From the NCBI RefSeq assembly GCF_001021975.1, contig NZ_CP009928.1, positions 3,166,001 to 3,230,000 on the forward strand: a DNA stretch of 64,000 bases. The letters are read 5' to 3'. Positions 63,460 to 64,000 of this stretch are shown here, one piece after another. The DNA is from Chryseobacterium gallinarum. Lineage in GTDB: Bacteria; Bacteroidota; Bacteroidia; Flavobacteriales; Weeksellaceae. The notes beneath the pieces were generated by a model. The model saw only the letters and a list, made by a program, of their open reading frames with translations. It did not search any database and had not been told where the DNA came from. Each line of letters opens with the position of its first letter. Position 1 is the stretch's first letter. Position numbers and translations under genes: made by a program.

Positions 63460-64000
63460 ATGATCCGAATCTTTTTAGCACTTTTTGTTTTGCTTTCCAA
63501 CATCGCTTTTTCTCAAAATAAATTGAATCTGATTCCTTATCCTCAGAAAGTTGAAACTTTAAAAGGTGAGTTTACCATTCCAGCAACCCTTTTATTGAGT
63601 CATGATTTGCCGAAAGAAGAAACAGAATATCTCAGAAAACGTGTAGAAAGTTCATTACCCCTTCGGTATGCTCAAAAAGGAGAGATTGCTCATATAACAA
63701 ATTCTATAATTTCCCCGGCCTCTGCAAAGGATGCTGAACAGAAAAAAGAGTATTATTCAATAGAAATATCCCCAAAGCAGATTCATATAAAATCTTATAC
63801 CCGTCAAGGATATTTCCTTGCTCTCCAGACTTTGATCCAATTGTTTGAAGATCATAAAACAGATAAAAAACTTCCTGCTATAAAAATCGAAGATCAGCCC
63901 AGATTTGCATGGCGCGGAATGCATCTGGATGTTTGCCGCCACTTCTTTACAGTAGATGAGGTGAAGCAGTATATCGATTATCTGGCTATGTACAAACTGA
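63460..64000 (+). CDS. Beta-N-acetylhexosaminidase, GH20 (5' part, cut by window end)
   Basis: Opens at ATG 63460 with a signal peptide (MIRIFLALFVLLSNIAFSQ) and remains open to the end of the window, 180 codons. The N-terminal GH20b-like domain (LIPYPQKVETLKGEF … EYYSIEISPKQIHIKSYTRQGYFLALQTLIQL) is followed by the start of the GH20 catalytic barrel (RFAWRGMHLDVCRHFFTVDEVKQYIDYLAMYKL). Removes terminal GlcNAc/GalNAc residues from chitin oligomers or glycoconjugates. The catalytic DE pair lies beyond the window. Confidence 0.9.
   Translation, partial: MIRIFLALFVLLSNIAFSQNKLNLIPYPQKVETLKGEFTIPATLLLSHDLPKEETEYLRKRVESSLPLRYAQKGEIAHITNSIISPASAKDAEQKKEYYSIEISPKQIHIKSYTRQGYFLALQTLIQLFEDHKTDKKLPAIKIEDQPRFAWRGMHLDVCRHFFTVDEVKQYIDYLAMYKL

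Overview
The window looks like a chromosome segment of a Bacteroidota bacterium of the family Weeksellaceae/Flavobacteriaceae, most probably Chryseobacterium or a close relative. The evidence is the low G+C, A/T-rich spacers, many secreted proteins with type IX secretion (T9SS) type A or type B C-terminal sorting domains, promoter -7 boxes of the form TAnnTTTG, and housekeeping proteins of Chryseobacterium type. The species call is an inference from sequence flavour; no database search was made.

Layout. 1-2.4 kb: rnz, a TIGR02757-family gene and a DUF1003-type membrane protein with a long heptad coil. 2.5-11.4 kb: three tandem paralogous giant secreted proteins (choice-of-anchor L domain, Ig/PKD-like repeats, T9SS type B tail). 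11.4-16.4 kb: rsmA, then a divergent run ftsX-DUF3098-uppP-truB-outer membrane protein-rluF. 16.5-19.3 kb: a beta-propeller lipoprotein and a four-repeat helix-hairpin-helix protein.

19.6-33.7 kb is the accessory centrepiece, a polymorphic-toxin (Rhs/YD) locus. It has a T9SS type A beta-propeller gene broken by one amber codon, a 954-residue YD-type partner and a 1234-residue Rhs protein ending in a CdiA-CT RNase A-like toxin, followed by its CdiI-type immunity gene. Behind it lies a graveyard or reservoir of orphan modules: a second RNase A-like toxin/immunity pair, an HNH-like toxin with its candidate immunity gene, two barnase-like toxin remnants each still followed by an intact barstar-like immunity gene, a decayed toxin next to a small protein resembling EF-Tu domain 3, and a vestige of an Rhs core. 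Several modules are joined by a repeated linker: a terminator hairpin enclosed by imperfect inverted repeats.

33.7-46.5 kb: a MerR-type regulator, a secreted reprolysin-like metalloprotease, an SMP-30-like lipoprotein, a DbpA-like RNA helicase, a complete type III restriction-modification pair and rpsA. 46.8-64 kb: a vWA-domain secreted protein, an EamA transporter, a secreted alpha/beta hydrolase, an MFS exporter with divergent AraC regulator, rplS, a secreted metallophosphoesterase, a YwqK/MORN-like protein, the two CoA-transferase subunits split by an ABC exporter on the other strand, a small secreted protein, a DUF4197 protein, and the 5' part of a GH20 hexosaminidase cut by the window end.

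A family of about 150-180 bp imperfect palindromic repeats, not previously named to my knowledge, occurs three times in intergenic/3'-UTR positions (17.8, 37.0 and 49.4 kb). No rRNA, tRNA, CRISPR array or intact insertion sequence was recognised.
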